DNA from: Rheinheimera sp.
GTDB taxonomy: Bacteria > Pseudomonadota > Gammaproteobacteria > Enterobacterales > Alteromonadaceae
Assembly (NCBI GenBank): GCA_003543135.1
Contig: DPJG01000018.1
Span: 1 to 64,000, forward strand
Reading direction: 5' to 3'
DNA: 64,000 bases
This document shows, piece by piece, positions 26,401 through 34,371 of the stretch. Each line of letters begins with the position of its first letter. Positions within the stretch are counted from its first letter, which is position 1. The position numbers were made by a program, and so were the translations under genes. The notes beneath the pieces were generated by a model that was not told the DNA's origin, did not search any database, and saw only the letters and a program-made list of their open reading frames with translations.

Positions 26401-28212
26401 ATGTGGATCCAAAGCCTTAAGCCGACTGAAAACTTCAGCAGTTCTGCCCTTACAGGCCACGTTGTTGAATTTACGCTGACAACCGAATCCGGGAACCAGA
26501 CATTCAGCTTTTATCATAAAAACCCGTTACAGCAATATGAAACTGCCGACGCTGTTTTATTGGTGTTAGGAAGGGTGCGGCGCTATGGTGAAGATTACCC
26601 AATATCAACCAATTTAGATTGGTTGCTGCAACTATTACTGGCACAACAGGCTGACTATTACAGCCAACTGGCAGGTTTTTTTAGCTTGGTGCTGCTTAAT
26701 AAACGCGACGGCTCGCTGTTATTACTCAACGACCATGTCGCTTCGGTGCCGCTGTATTACCATATTCCTGACGCCCCTGACGTACAGCAGAATCAGACGC
26801 AGCAACAAAACATTTGGGTCAGCGACCATTTAAAACACCCTGCGGCCATAAAAGCGCCGCTAAATCCGCAGGCCATTTTTAACTATTTCTTTTTTCACTG
26901 CATTCCATCAGCCACCACTATTTTTGAGCAGACGCAAAAGCTCGAACCTGCTACCGCAGTGCAACTTGCTGCCAGTGGCAAACTGCAACAGCAAGAGCTG
27001 TATCAACCAGCGTATCCGGAAACTCAACTGAGCGAAACGCAGCTGCAGCAGCATTGCCGCGATGCCATCAGCAAAGCGGTACAACGAAATCTGGCGCCGG
27101 ATAATGCCGCGTTTTTAAGTGGTGGCCTCGACAGCTCAACGGTCAGTGGTTATTTATGTAAAAACCAGCCAGGTGCCCGTACTTTCTCCATTGGGTTTGA
27201 CGCCAAAGGCTACGATGAAACCGAGTATGCCTTAATTACCGCCAAACACTTTGGCAGTAACCACCATGTGCACTATCTGCAACCTAATGAAATAGTTGAA
27301 AACTTTGTCGAAGTTGCCGGTTATTTTGACGAACCTTTTGGTAACTCATCGGCCATGGCGGCTTTTATCTGCGCCAAAATCGCCAAACAGCATGGTGTAA
27401 AAGTGATGTTGGCTGGTGATGGTGGTGATGAAATATTTGCCGGCAACGAACGTTATGCCAAACAAAAAGTGTTTGAAGTGTATCAAGAGGTACCTGGTTT
27501 TATCCGCTCACCGCTAGAGTTGTTATTAAAAACGCCGCTGGCCAAATTACCTGTGCTGAATAAAGCCAAAAGTTATGTCGACCAGGCCAATGTGCCACTA
27601 CCCGACCGGCTCGACAGCTACAACTTTTTAAACCGTTTTGCCTTAGAAGATATGTTCTGCGCTGAGTTTTTAGCAAAGGTTGACGCTAATGCACCGGCAC
27701 AGGCCAAACGTGACCGTTATGGCTCCTGCAAGTCTGCCGATCCGGTTGAACGAATGATGTACCTCGACTGGAAATTTACCTTAGCCGACAATGACTTTGT
27801 CAAAGTTAGCTCTATGTGCCACAAAGCCGGCGTTGAAGTGCGTTATCCGCTGTTTGAAAAAGAAGTGGTGGATTTTAGCTGTGAAGTGCCAACTGCACTG
27901 AAGCTGCCAGGTAAAAAACTGCGTGATTTTTATAAAAACAGTTTCCGTGGTTTTTTGCCGGATGAAACCCTGGCTAAAAGCAAACACGGTTTTGGTTTGC
28001 CTTTTGGCGTTTGGATGAAAGAACAGCCAGCGCTACAGGCACTTACTGTGCAAAGCCTGAACCAGCTCAAAGGGCGCAACATTGTCAAAGCTGAGTTTAT
28101 TGATGAAGCCTTGAAAATTTACCAGAGTGGGCATTCAGGTTATTACGGCGAGCTGATTTGGATCATGGTGATCCTCGAGTTGTGGCTGGAACAGCTGGGA
28201 GCCACACACTGA
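26401..28212 (+). CDS. second asparagine synthase-like protein, glutaminase nucleophile absent
   Basis: A 603-residue homologue of the amidotransferase at 13769. The synthetase half is intact: SGGLDSS near residue 240 and AGDGGDEIFAGNERY. The N-terminal domain does not begin with Met-Cys; it starts MWIQSLKP and shows no Cys that could act as Ntn nucleophile, although parts of the domain remain recognisable. It may use free ammonia or an amine, or act with another glutaminase subunit. It overlaps the next gene (TGATG). Confidence 0.85.
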   Translation: MWIQSLKPTENFSSSALTGHVVEFTLTTESGNQTFSFYHKNPLQQYETADAVLLVLGRVRRYGEDYPISTNLDWLLQLLLAQQADYYSQLAGFFSLVLLNKRDGSLLLLNDHVASVPLYYHIPDAPDVQQNQTQQQNIWVSDHLKHPAAIKAPLNPQAIFNYFFFHCIPSATTIFEQTQKLEPATAVQLAASGKLQQQELYQPAYPETQLSETQLQQHCRDAISKAVQRNLAPDNAAFLSGGLDSSTVSGYLCKNQPGARTFSIGFDAKGYDETEYALITAKHFGSNHHVHYLQPNEIVENFVEVAGYFDEPFGNSSAMAAFICAKIAKQHGVKVMLAGDGGDEIFAGNERYAKQKVFEVYQEVPGFIRSPLELLLKTPLAKLPVLNKAKSYVDQANVPLPDRLDSYNFLNRFALEDMFCAEFLAKVDANAPAQAKRDRYGSCKSADPVERMMYLDWKFTLADNDFVKVSSMCHKAGVEVRYPLFEKEVVDFSCEVPTALKLPGKKLRDFYKNSFRGFLPDETLAKSKHGFGLPFGVWMKEQPALQALTVQSLNQLKGRNIVKAEFIDEALKIYQSGHSGYYGELIWIMVILELWLEQLGATH

Positions 28213-29144
28213 TGCTGCACGCCTTTTTAAAAGTGGCAGGTCAGCTGCTTGGTCGCGGCAAGCTTTCTATTCTGATTTACCATCAGGTAGTACCAACACG
28301 GGACCCAATGCGCCCCAGTGAGCCAACGGCGGCAGAATTTGACTGGCAAATGCAGCTATTGGCGCGTTATTTTACGCCGCTCTCGCTTGACGAAGCCGTG
28401 CAGCGTTTGGCTTCAGGTACACTGCCTGCCAATGCGGTTTGTGTCACTTTTGATGATGGTTACCTGAATAACCTGACAGTGGCACAACCTATTCTGGCCA
28501 GATATAACATTCCAGCCACTGTGTATGTGGCGACTGCGTTTCGAAATGGCGACAATATGTGGAATGACCGCATTCAGGATTTATGCGCCGACCCAAACCG
28601 CTTTGTGCTTAAAACCAGCGAAGCTGAAATTCAGCTTGGCGACTGGCCAAGCCGGATAACCGCGGCGCAACAGTTATTAAAAAAACTGAAATATTTGCCA
28701 GTTGCCGAAAGGCTGCAGGCTGTGGATGAGCTGTACAGGCTTAATCAGGCGGATGAATACACGTCACGTATGATGAACGACAGTCAGCTGCAACAGCTGT
28801 CCGCTTTGGGGGTCACTATTGGCGCTCATACCCATAACCACCCTATTTTAAAAAGTCTGGATGCCAAAGCCCAACAGGCAGAAATTGCGCAAAGCAAAAC
28901 TTTGCTTGAACAAATGCTGCACAAGCCAATTGAGCATTTTGCCTACCCCAATGGCGTGGAAGGCCGTGATTTTGATGATGTGGCAGTGCAATGGGTGGCA
29001 GCAGCTGGTTTTAAGTCAGCCGTGATGACCAACTGGGGTTATTCCACAGCCGCAACATCTCCGCTGCGTTTAAAGCGGTTTACGCCCTGGGATCAACATC
29101 CGCTGAAATTTCATCTGCGATTAATTAAAAATTACCTGTCATGA
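28212..29144 (+). CDS. polysaccharide deacetylase family protein (second, NodB-like)
   Basis: A 310-residue CE4 protein. LIYHQVV, VTFDDGYLNN (metal and catalytic Asp), IGAHTHNHPIL (metal His pair) and FAYPNG are all present. No signal peptide is evident; the N-terminus is slightly hydrophobic. It differs clearly from the TIGR03006-type deacetylase at 7937. The start at 28212 shares one base with the previous stop (TGATG); an upstream in-frame start at 28158 is not preferred. It likely deacetylates an amino sugar that the next two acyltransferase-like genes then modify (inference). Confidence 0.92.
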   Translation: MLHAFLKVAGQLLGRGKLSILIYHQVVPTRDPMRPSEPTAAEFDWQMQLLARYFTPLSLDEAVQRLASGTLPANAVCVTFDDGYLNNLTVAQPILARYNIPATVYVATAFRNGDNMWNDRIQDLCADPNRFVLKTSEAEIQLGDWPSRITAAQQLLKKLKYLPVAERLQAVDELYRLNQADEYTSRMMNDSQLQQLSALGVTIGAHTHNHPILKSLDAKAQQAEIAQSKTLLEQMLHKPIEHFAYPNGVEGRDFDDVAVQWVAAAGFKSAVMTNWGYSTAATSPLRLKRFTPWDQHPLKFHLRLIKNYLS

Positions 29145-30184
29145 GCGGATATCATCTTCAGCGTTGGCACATTAAAGCAGCAGACGCTATTGAAGCTGCT
29201 GACTTTGCCCAATGGCAACAGCTGGTTGATAAACATCATGCCGGCAATCTGATGTTAAGTGCGCTTTTTGTCAGCCAGTTGTTAGAGACCTTTAGCACCC
29301 AACATTACCTTGCCACCTGCACTTTGGGGCCCGAAGTGCAGCTGATGTTGGTATTGCAAAAACGCCGCGCCGGCATCTGGGAGCTGGCGCAATTATCGCA
29401 GGCACAATCTGCTCTGGTGGTAGGCGCTCAGCACATTCAACCTGATCTTGGTGCCTTATTAACTGCCTTGCCGGGCCTGGTATTAAGGCTGGATTTTTTC
29501 TGTTTAGATCCCCTCGATCACAAGGGATTAATTGATGTGCTTTCAAACCATTCAATTGAGAATGTTCACGAAAATATACGTATTAACTGCAAAGGTGATA
29601 TTGACGAATATTGGCATCAACGTAGCAGAAAACTACGCCAGAACATTAACCGCTACCAAAACAGAATAAAAAATGAAGGTTATGATTTAGAGTACTTTTT
29701 CTACACTGAGGCTCGTGACATCCAACCTGCGGTTGACAGGTATGGAATGCTGGAAAGTAGAGGCTGGAAAGGAAAGCTTGGTACAGCTCTGCACCCCTGC
29801 AACAAGCAAGGATTGTTTTACCAGGAATACCTGGTGGCGCTCGCAGCACAAGGTCAGGCACTTGTAGTTGAGATGTATCTAAACCAATCCTTAATTGCAT
29901 CAAGACTTTGTTGTTTTAACTCCAATATTTTAATTTTCCTTAAAACAACCTTTGATGAAGACTTAAAAGCTTATGCCCCTGGCCGTTTATTATTGGCTGA
30001 AGTGATTAAATATGTGATGGAGCATAAAACCGCTGCTGTTATCGACTTCTATACCCATGCCACTGAAGAACAAATGGACTGGGCTACTGACGTCAGACCT
30101 ATGTACAAAGGCAGCTTTTATCGCCACCCGATACTGAAAAAACTGGATCTGTTATTCACCGGCCTGAAAAGGCGTTTGCTATGA
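29141..30184 (+). CDS. GNAT/FemAB-like acyltransferase (first of a tandem pair)
   Basis: A 347-residue protein with a C-terminal GNAT-fold domain of the acetyltransferase_6 type. The typical RSRKLRQNINRYQNRIKNEG basic helix near residues 150-170 and the later PGRLLLAEVIKYVMEH segment are visible. It probably transfers an acyl or aminoacyl group to a sugar amine of the exopolysaccharide. It overlaps both its upstream deacetylase and downstream paralogue by ATGA, which points to co-translation. Confidence 0.82.
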   Translation: MSGYHLQRWHIKAADAIEAADFAQWQQLVDKHHAGNLMLSALFVSQLLETFSTQHYLATCTLGPEVQLMLVLQKRRAGIWELAQLSQAQSALVVGAQHIQPDLGALLTALPGLVLRLDFFCLDPLDHKGLIDVLSNHSIENVHENIRINCKGDIDEYWHQRSRKLRQNINRYQNRIKNEGYDLEYFFYTEARDIQPAVDRYGMLESRGWKGKLGTALHPCNKQGLFYQEYLVALAAQGQALVVEMYLNQSLIASRLCCFNSNILIFLKTTFDEDLKAYAPGRLLLAEVIKYVMEHKTAAVIDFYTHATEEQMDWATDVRPMYKGSFYRHPILKKLDLLFTGLKRRLL

Positions 30185-31239
30185 ACGCCATGCTAAAAAC
30201 CGACTATCAAAGCGTAAAAGCGCTGCAGCTTTTTTCAGAGCATAACTCTTTGTTTGTACAGCCCGAGTGGTTTTACCTGTTTGAACGATCCATTGGCGGA
30301 GCCGGAGAACCACGATGGTTTATCCATCAACCGGACTCAGCGCAAGATGCGTTGTGTTTTCCAGCGTTAGCACTGCCAGTCGGCCGGCTGGGTGGCAAAC
30401 AATTACAAAGTATGAGTAACTATTACAGCCCTTATTTTGATTTGATGGCGTGTAAGCCCTACTCTGAACAGCAACTATTGCAGCTTTTTGGCAGTTTTCA
30501 GGCTGATTTTGCCAGCTACGACACCATCAATATTGTGCCTTGCCAATCAGACAAAGCCGCACTTTGGTCCAAAGCGCTAAAACACATTGGGTTTCACAGC
30601 CATATTTATCAGCATTCAATGAACTGGTATCACCCGGATATTCAGGATATTGAAGACTTTTGGGCAAAAAGACCCAGCCGTTTACGCCATACCCTGCAAC
30701 GAAAAAAAGAAAAAATGCAAAAGTCGGGTCAGTACCGTTGCCACATTTTTACTACAGGCTGCCGGCAAGAGTTGATTCGGCTACTGATTGACTACCATCA
30801 CTGTTACCGTAATAGCTGGAAAAATATTGAGCCAAACCCCGGCTTTATTGACGCCATTGCCGAGCTTGCCTGGCAACAGGGTAAATTGCGGCTTGGAATT
30901 ATTTATCATTTAAACACACCGGTCGCAGGTCAAATCTGGTTTAGCGAAGGCAACACCGCCAGCATTTTTAAGCTGGCCCATGATAAGGCTTATACCAAAC
31001 ACAGTGTGGGAACAGTGTTAACAGCCGCACTGGCCGAGCATGTGATAGTGCAGGACAAAATTTCCTGTCTGGATTTTTTAACAGGTGACGATGACTATAA
31101 ACGCGACTGGATGACACATAAAAGACCACTTTATGGTGTACATGGCAGCAACCTGAAAAGTTTTTTGGGTTTATCTTCAGCTCTGCAAAATGAGTTTTCC
31201 AGGCTTAGACAACTGATTAAAAAACCAAACCTTGAATAG
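30181..31239 (+). CDS. GNAT/FemAB-like acyltransferase (second of a tandem pair)
   Basis: A 352-residue protein with the same architecture as the gene before it: RPSRLRHTLQRKKEKMQKSG is the matching basic helix, followed by LGIIYHLNTPVAGQIWFSEG and KHSVGTVLTAALAEHVI. The sequences have diverged strongly, so the two probably use different donors or acceptors. It ends the plus-strand operon that began at 26401 and converges on the DegT-like gene. Confidence 0.82.
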   Translation: MNAMLKTDYQSVKALQLFSEHNSLFVQPEWFYLFERSIGGAGEPRWFIHQPDSAQDALCFPALALPVGRLGGKQLQSMSNYYSPYFDLMACKPYSEQQLLQLFGSFQADFASYDTINIVPCQSDKAALWSKALKHIGFHSHIYQHSMNWYHPDIQDIEDFWAKRPSRLRHTLQRKKEKMQKSGQYRCHIFTTGCRQELIRLLIDYHHCYRNSWKNIEPNPGFIDAIAELAWQQGKLRLGIIYHLNTPVAGQIWFSEGNTASIFKLAHDKAYTKHSVGTVLTAALAEHVIVQDKISCLDFLTGDDDYKRDWMTHKRPLYGVHGSNLKSFLGLSSALQNEFSRLRQLIKKPNLE

Positions 31240-31276
31240 CAGCCGCTCTCTTTAACCGCTGGAATCTTCCGAATTC

Positions 31277-32422
31277 CTATTTGCTAAACACCTGAATAAT
31301 TTGCTGGATATCTGCTGCTGTTAAATCCTGATGACAAGGGATCTGAATAAGCCGGTTGCGATAATCCAAACTGACACTGCAGCTTGTCGGCGCCAGCTCT
31401 TCCCAGCGGAACACTTGTAAACCTCTTTTTCTCAACAGGTCAAAACTGCTGCTGTCGTTTAACAAAAAGGGCACAACATAAGGAGCGCTGTGTTCAGGCA
31501 ACTGCGGCCACAATAAACGGCCCAGCGGTGAATAAGCCAGCCCGGCCATCAGCTTTTGGCTGTTTTGTTGCCTTCGCGCCAGCACTGCATTCAGATCGGT
31601 GTGATAAAACTGCCATTGGGTTAAACGATAACAATGCTGTTCTTTGTCTATTTGTCTCAGATAACGAAAGGAGTTTTTATTGCTCTGCTCTTTGCTATGA
31701 ACCGCAATTGCCTCTGCCACTGATGCAGCTGCACTGGTTTCAATTTTAACGGCGGGCAGCAGCTGTTGCTGCTCTGCACTTTTCTGTTGCCAGCCCGATA
31801 ACATCGTTTTTAGCAGGTTTTTTAATTCAAGGCGCAGTGGCACCACATTTAACCTGGCTGGCTGCGCCGCTTTTAACCGCATAACGCCACCGTCCGAACT
31901 TGCGATAAATTTTTTGATGCTACAAATCGCAGCGTCGGCCACCAGTGCAGGCTGAAGAAATGACTGTAAATCATGGGCACAATCGTCAAAAGTGACCAGG
32001 CCCTGAGCCGAAAGCCAGGCGAGTTGCGAATTGACTTCTGCTGCGTTACCAAAATAACGCACCAATAAACAGTGGGTGGTTTTTACTGTGATGAGTTTTT
32101 TTAAGTTTGCTAAATCTACTGTGAGATCAGCTTGTAGCGGGTAAAACTCTATTTGATAACCGGCAGCAATAAAAGGCTCGACCAATGCCGGGCAATGATA
32201 GGCAGGCAATAAAATAACGTTGTCACCGGGCTTTTTCAGCTGCAGCGCGGCAAAATACAAAGCGCCGCGGCCGCTTCTGAAAAATTGTAAGCCCAGTTGC
32301 CGCAGGCTGTTGTGAGCAAACAAGGCCAACGAATAAAAAGGTTGTTGTGGTTCTACTTTCAAAATTGCCGGCGGGTAGTTTTGGGCATTTGCCAGGGGGA
32401 ACGAAAATTCAATCCTTTGCAT
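31277..32422 (-). CDS. DegT/DnrJ/EryC1/StrS-like PLP aminotransferase
   Basis: A 381-residue fold-type I PLP protein. LPAYHCPALVEPFIAAGY and FDDCAHDL (the PLP-ring Asp) match the sugar aminotransferase family; SIKKFIASSDGGVM supplies the Lys expected to form the Schiff base. The family makes amino sugars from keto sugars, so it could provide acceptors for the neighbouring FemAB-like proteins. The sequence is divergent from typical members, so the substrate is open. It is divergent from hydrolase 2. Confidence 0.78.
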   Translation of the reverse strand: MQRIEFSFPLANAQNYPPAILKVEPQQPFYSLALFAHNSLRQLGLQFFRSGRGALYFAALQLKKPGDNVILLPAYHCPALVEPFIAAGYQIEFYPLQADLTVDLANLKKLITVKTTHCLLVRYFGNAAEVNSQLAWLSAQGLVTFDDCAHDLQSFLQPALVADAAICSIKKFIASSDGGVMRLKAAQPARLNVVPLRLELKNLLKTMLSGWQQKSAEQQQLLPAVKIETSAAASVAEAIAVHSKEQSNKNSFRYLRQIDKEQHCYRLTQWQFYHTDLNAVLARRQQNSQKLMAGLAYSPLGRLLWPQLPEHSAPYVVPFLLNDSSSFDLLRKRGLQVFRWEELAPTSCSVSLDYRNRLIQIPCHQDLTAADIQQIIQVFSK

Positions 32423-32493
32423 TACAACACTCCAACAGGGATCACAACGGCAACAGAACGGCTTTGTTTGCTCAGCCTACTGCATTTAACACG

Positions 32494-32522
32494 CTGAACA
32501 TTATCATAATATCGTGTATATT
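32494..32522 (+). promoter_or_regulatory. possible sigma-70 promoter for the hydrolase pair
   Basis: CTGAAC (32494-32499), a 17-base spacer, and TATATT (32517-32522). The -35 box is weak and the -10 good. A start of transcription near 32529 would exclude the upstream GTG at 32514 as the translation start of the next gene. Confidence 0.4.
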
Positions 32523-32591
32523 GCTGCCTTGCTGGTGGGTGGCATTTATTCAAATTTATATCATGGCAAAACAGGAACTGTAGCTAACACT

Positions 32592-33419
32592 ATGGCCAAT
32601 TCTATGGAAAGTACTTTTATCACACTGGCAGAGCACAGCATTTATCTGCGTTGCCGTTTAAATGCCAAACAATCACCAACTGCTACCTTGTTTTTGTCGC
32701 CTTTTGCCGAAGAGATGAATAAATCCAGACATCTCAGTGCTCAGCTGATGAACGCGCTATTTCAACAAGGGCAAGACAGCTTTTTACCTGATCCATTTGG
32801 TACCGGTGACAGTTCTGCGGATCTCGATAGCGCATCAGCGGCACTCTGGCGACAGGATTTATTGCTGTTGATACAGCTACTGAAAGACCGGGGTTACCAA
32901 AGCCTCAATCTGCTAGCTTCACGCTATGGCGCCCTACAACTAATTGATTTATTGGCAACAGAAGCCCTACCACTGCCGGTAAATAAAATACTGTTATGGC
33001 AACCTTATTTGCAAAGCAGCACTTTTTTACAGCAGTTTTTCCGCTTAAAAATTGCCGAACAAATGGCAACAGGCAATAAAACAACACAAAAAGAGCTGGA
33101 ATATCAATTGAGTACAGGTGAGGTAGTGGAAATTGCCGGTTACCCTATTACACAAAATTTTGTCAGCAGTATTTATGCACTCAAAGATGTAACTGCCCTA
33201 CCCGCACTTTATCAACAAACGCCGTTGTTGTGGCTGGAAACCTCCATGTTGCCCAATATCAGTCCTGTTTGTGAAAAAGGTATGGGCTTGTTGTCGCAAT
33301 ATTTTGCCGCAGAGTTTGCGCAGCTACAGGGGCCGGCCTGGTGGAATGCCACAGAGCTGGTGCAAAGCCCGGAGCTGATTGCCCGTAGTGTCGAATTTTT
33401 AACAGGCAAAACAGCATGA
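32592..33419 (+). CDS. hydrolase 2, exosortase A system-associated (alpha/beta hydrolase fold)
   Basis: A protein of about 275 residues of the TIGR03101 type. LFLSPFAEEMNKSRHLSAQ is highly characteristic, and DPFGTGDSSAD follows. The nucleophile elbow reads ASRYG, so the position of the catalytic Ser in GxSxG carries Arg; loss of the Ser at this elbow suggests a non-hydrolytic or altered role. The start is uncertain: ATG 32592 (AGGAA 14 bases upstream) or ATG 32604 (better family alignment). It is coupled to hydrolase 1 by ATGA. Confidence 0.85.
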   Translation: MANSMESTFITLAEHSIYLRCRLNAKQSPTATLFLSPFAEEMNKSRHLSAQLMNALFQQGQDSFLPDPFGTGDSSADLDSASAALWRQDLLLLIQLLKDRGYQSLNLLASRYGALQLIDLLATEALPLPVNKILLWQPYLQSSTFLQQFFRLKIAEQMATGNKTTQKELEYQLSTGEVVEIAGYPITQNFVSSIYALKDVTALPALYQQTPLLWLETSMLPNISPVCEKGMGLLSQYFAAEFAQLQGPAWWNATELVQSPELIARSVEFLTGKTA

Positions 33420-34288
33420 CAGAACAAGCCATTCAATTTCAGAGCCTTTCGCAAACAACGCAACAGCAACAAACTTTGGTGGGCATTTTAAGCCCGGCCG
33501 CTGGCAGCACCGGGTTACTCATTGTGGTTGGTGGCCCACAATACCGAATTGGCAGCCACCGGCAGTTTGTCAAAATATGCCGCGCAGCTGCAGCGCAAAA
33601 CATTCCGGCTTTTCGGTTTGACGTCAGCGGCATGGGTGACAGCTCAGGCGAGCCAACGCCTTTTTATCAGCAAAGCGCTGATATTCATGCTGCTATCAAT
33701 CAATTTTTTAGCCTGCAACCCCAGTTAACTTCTGTGGTGCTCTGGGGCTTATGTGATGGCGCCAGCGCAATTTTACTGGCTCTGAGGCAACAACCAGATC
33801 CAAGAGTGACCGGACTGGTGTTATTAAACCCCTGGGTGCGCCAGCAACAAAGTTATGCCAAAACCATGGTGAAACACTATTACCTGAAGCGTTTAACCAA
33901 CAAAGAGTTCTGGCAAAAATTATTCTCCGGCAACTTTAAAGTGCTGCAAAGCGTGAAGTCGTTATGGCAAAACCTGCAACAGGCCAACAGCAAAGCGGTC
34001 AGTGTCAGCAATACTCCTGAAGCAAGTAACGAGCAAAATTACGTGCTGCATATGCAGCAAAGCTGGTCGAAGCTGCAGGCAAAGGTGTGTGTGATCACCA
34101 GCGGTGAAGACTTAACAGCACAGGAGTTTCTGGATTTATGCCAGCAACAGCCAGAGTGGCAACAGTTACTGCAACAGGCAGAGCACCATCATTTGCCCGG
34201 TGCTAACCACACTTTTTCAACAGAAGCCTGGCGGCAACAGGTGCAGCAGATAAGTTGTACTTTTGTGTTAAACCAGACAAAAGTTTAA
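33416..34288 (+). CDS. hydrolase 1, exosortase A system-associated (alpha/beta hydrolase fold)
   Basis: A 290-residue protein of the TIGR03100 type. GGPQYRIGSHRQFVKICRAA and RFDVSGMGDSSGE are the family landmarks. The nucleophile elbow is WGLCDGAS, so Cys replaces the usual Ser in GxSxG. GANHTFS near the end carries the catalytic-type His. Such enzymes might cleave or transfer thioester-bound acyl groups made by the ACP/AMP-ligase module at 41-43 kb (inference). It ends at a strong bidirectional terminator. Confidence 0.9.
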   Translation: MTEQAIQFQSLSQTTQQQQTLVGILSPAAGSTGLLIVVGGPQYRIGSHRQFVKICRAAAAQNIPAFRFDVSGMGDSSGEPTPFYQQSADIHAAINQFFSLQPQLTSVVLWGLCDGASAILLALRQQPDPRVTGLVLLNPWVRQQQSYAKTMVKHYYLKRLTNKEFWQKLFSGNFKVLQSVKSLWQNLQQANSKAVSVSNTPEASNEQNYVLHMQQSWSKLQAKVCVITSGEDLTAQEFLDLCQQQPEWQQLLQQAEHHHLPGANHTFSTEAWRQQVQQISCTFVLNQTKV

Positions 34289-34299
34289 ATAGCAGATAA

Positions 34300-34328
34300 A
34301 AAAACAGCATCTGATTGATGCTGTTTTT
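34300..34328. terminator. bidirectional terminator between hydrolase 1 and the sulfatase-like gene
   Basis: AAAAACAGCATC and GATGCTGTTTTT form a 12-bp perfect stem around TGATT. A- and T-runs on both sides let it serve both convergent genes. Confidence 0.9.
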
Positions 34329-34371
34329 CACCGGGTGACTTCAAAAGTTTCTTAACAGCCGCGGCTTTGCT

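Noticed and set aside
32514-32591. N-terminal extension of hydrolase 2 from the GTG at 32514
   Set aside because: This GTG lies in the probable promoter and the extension has no family similarity.
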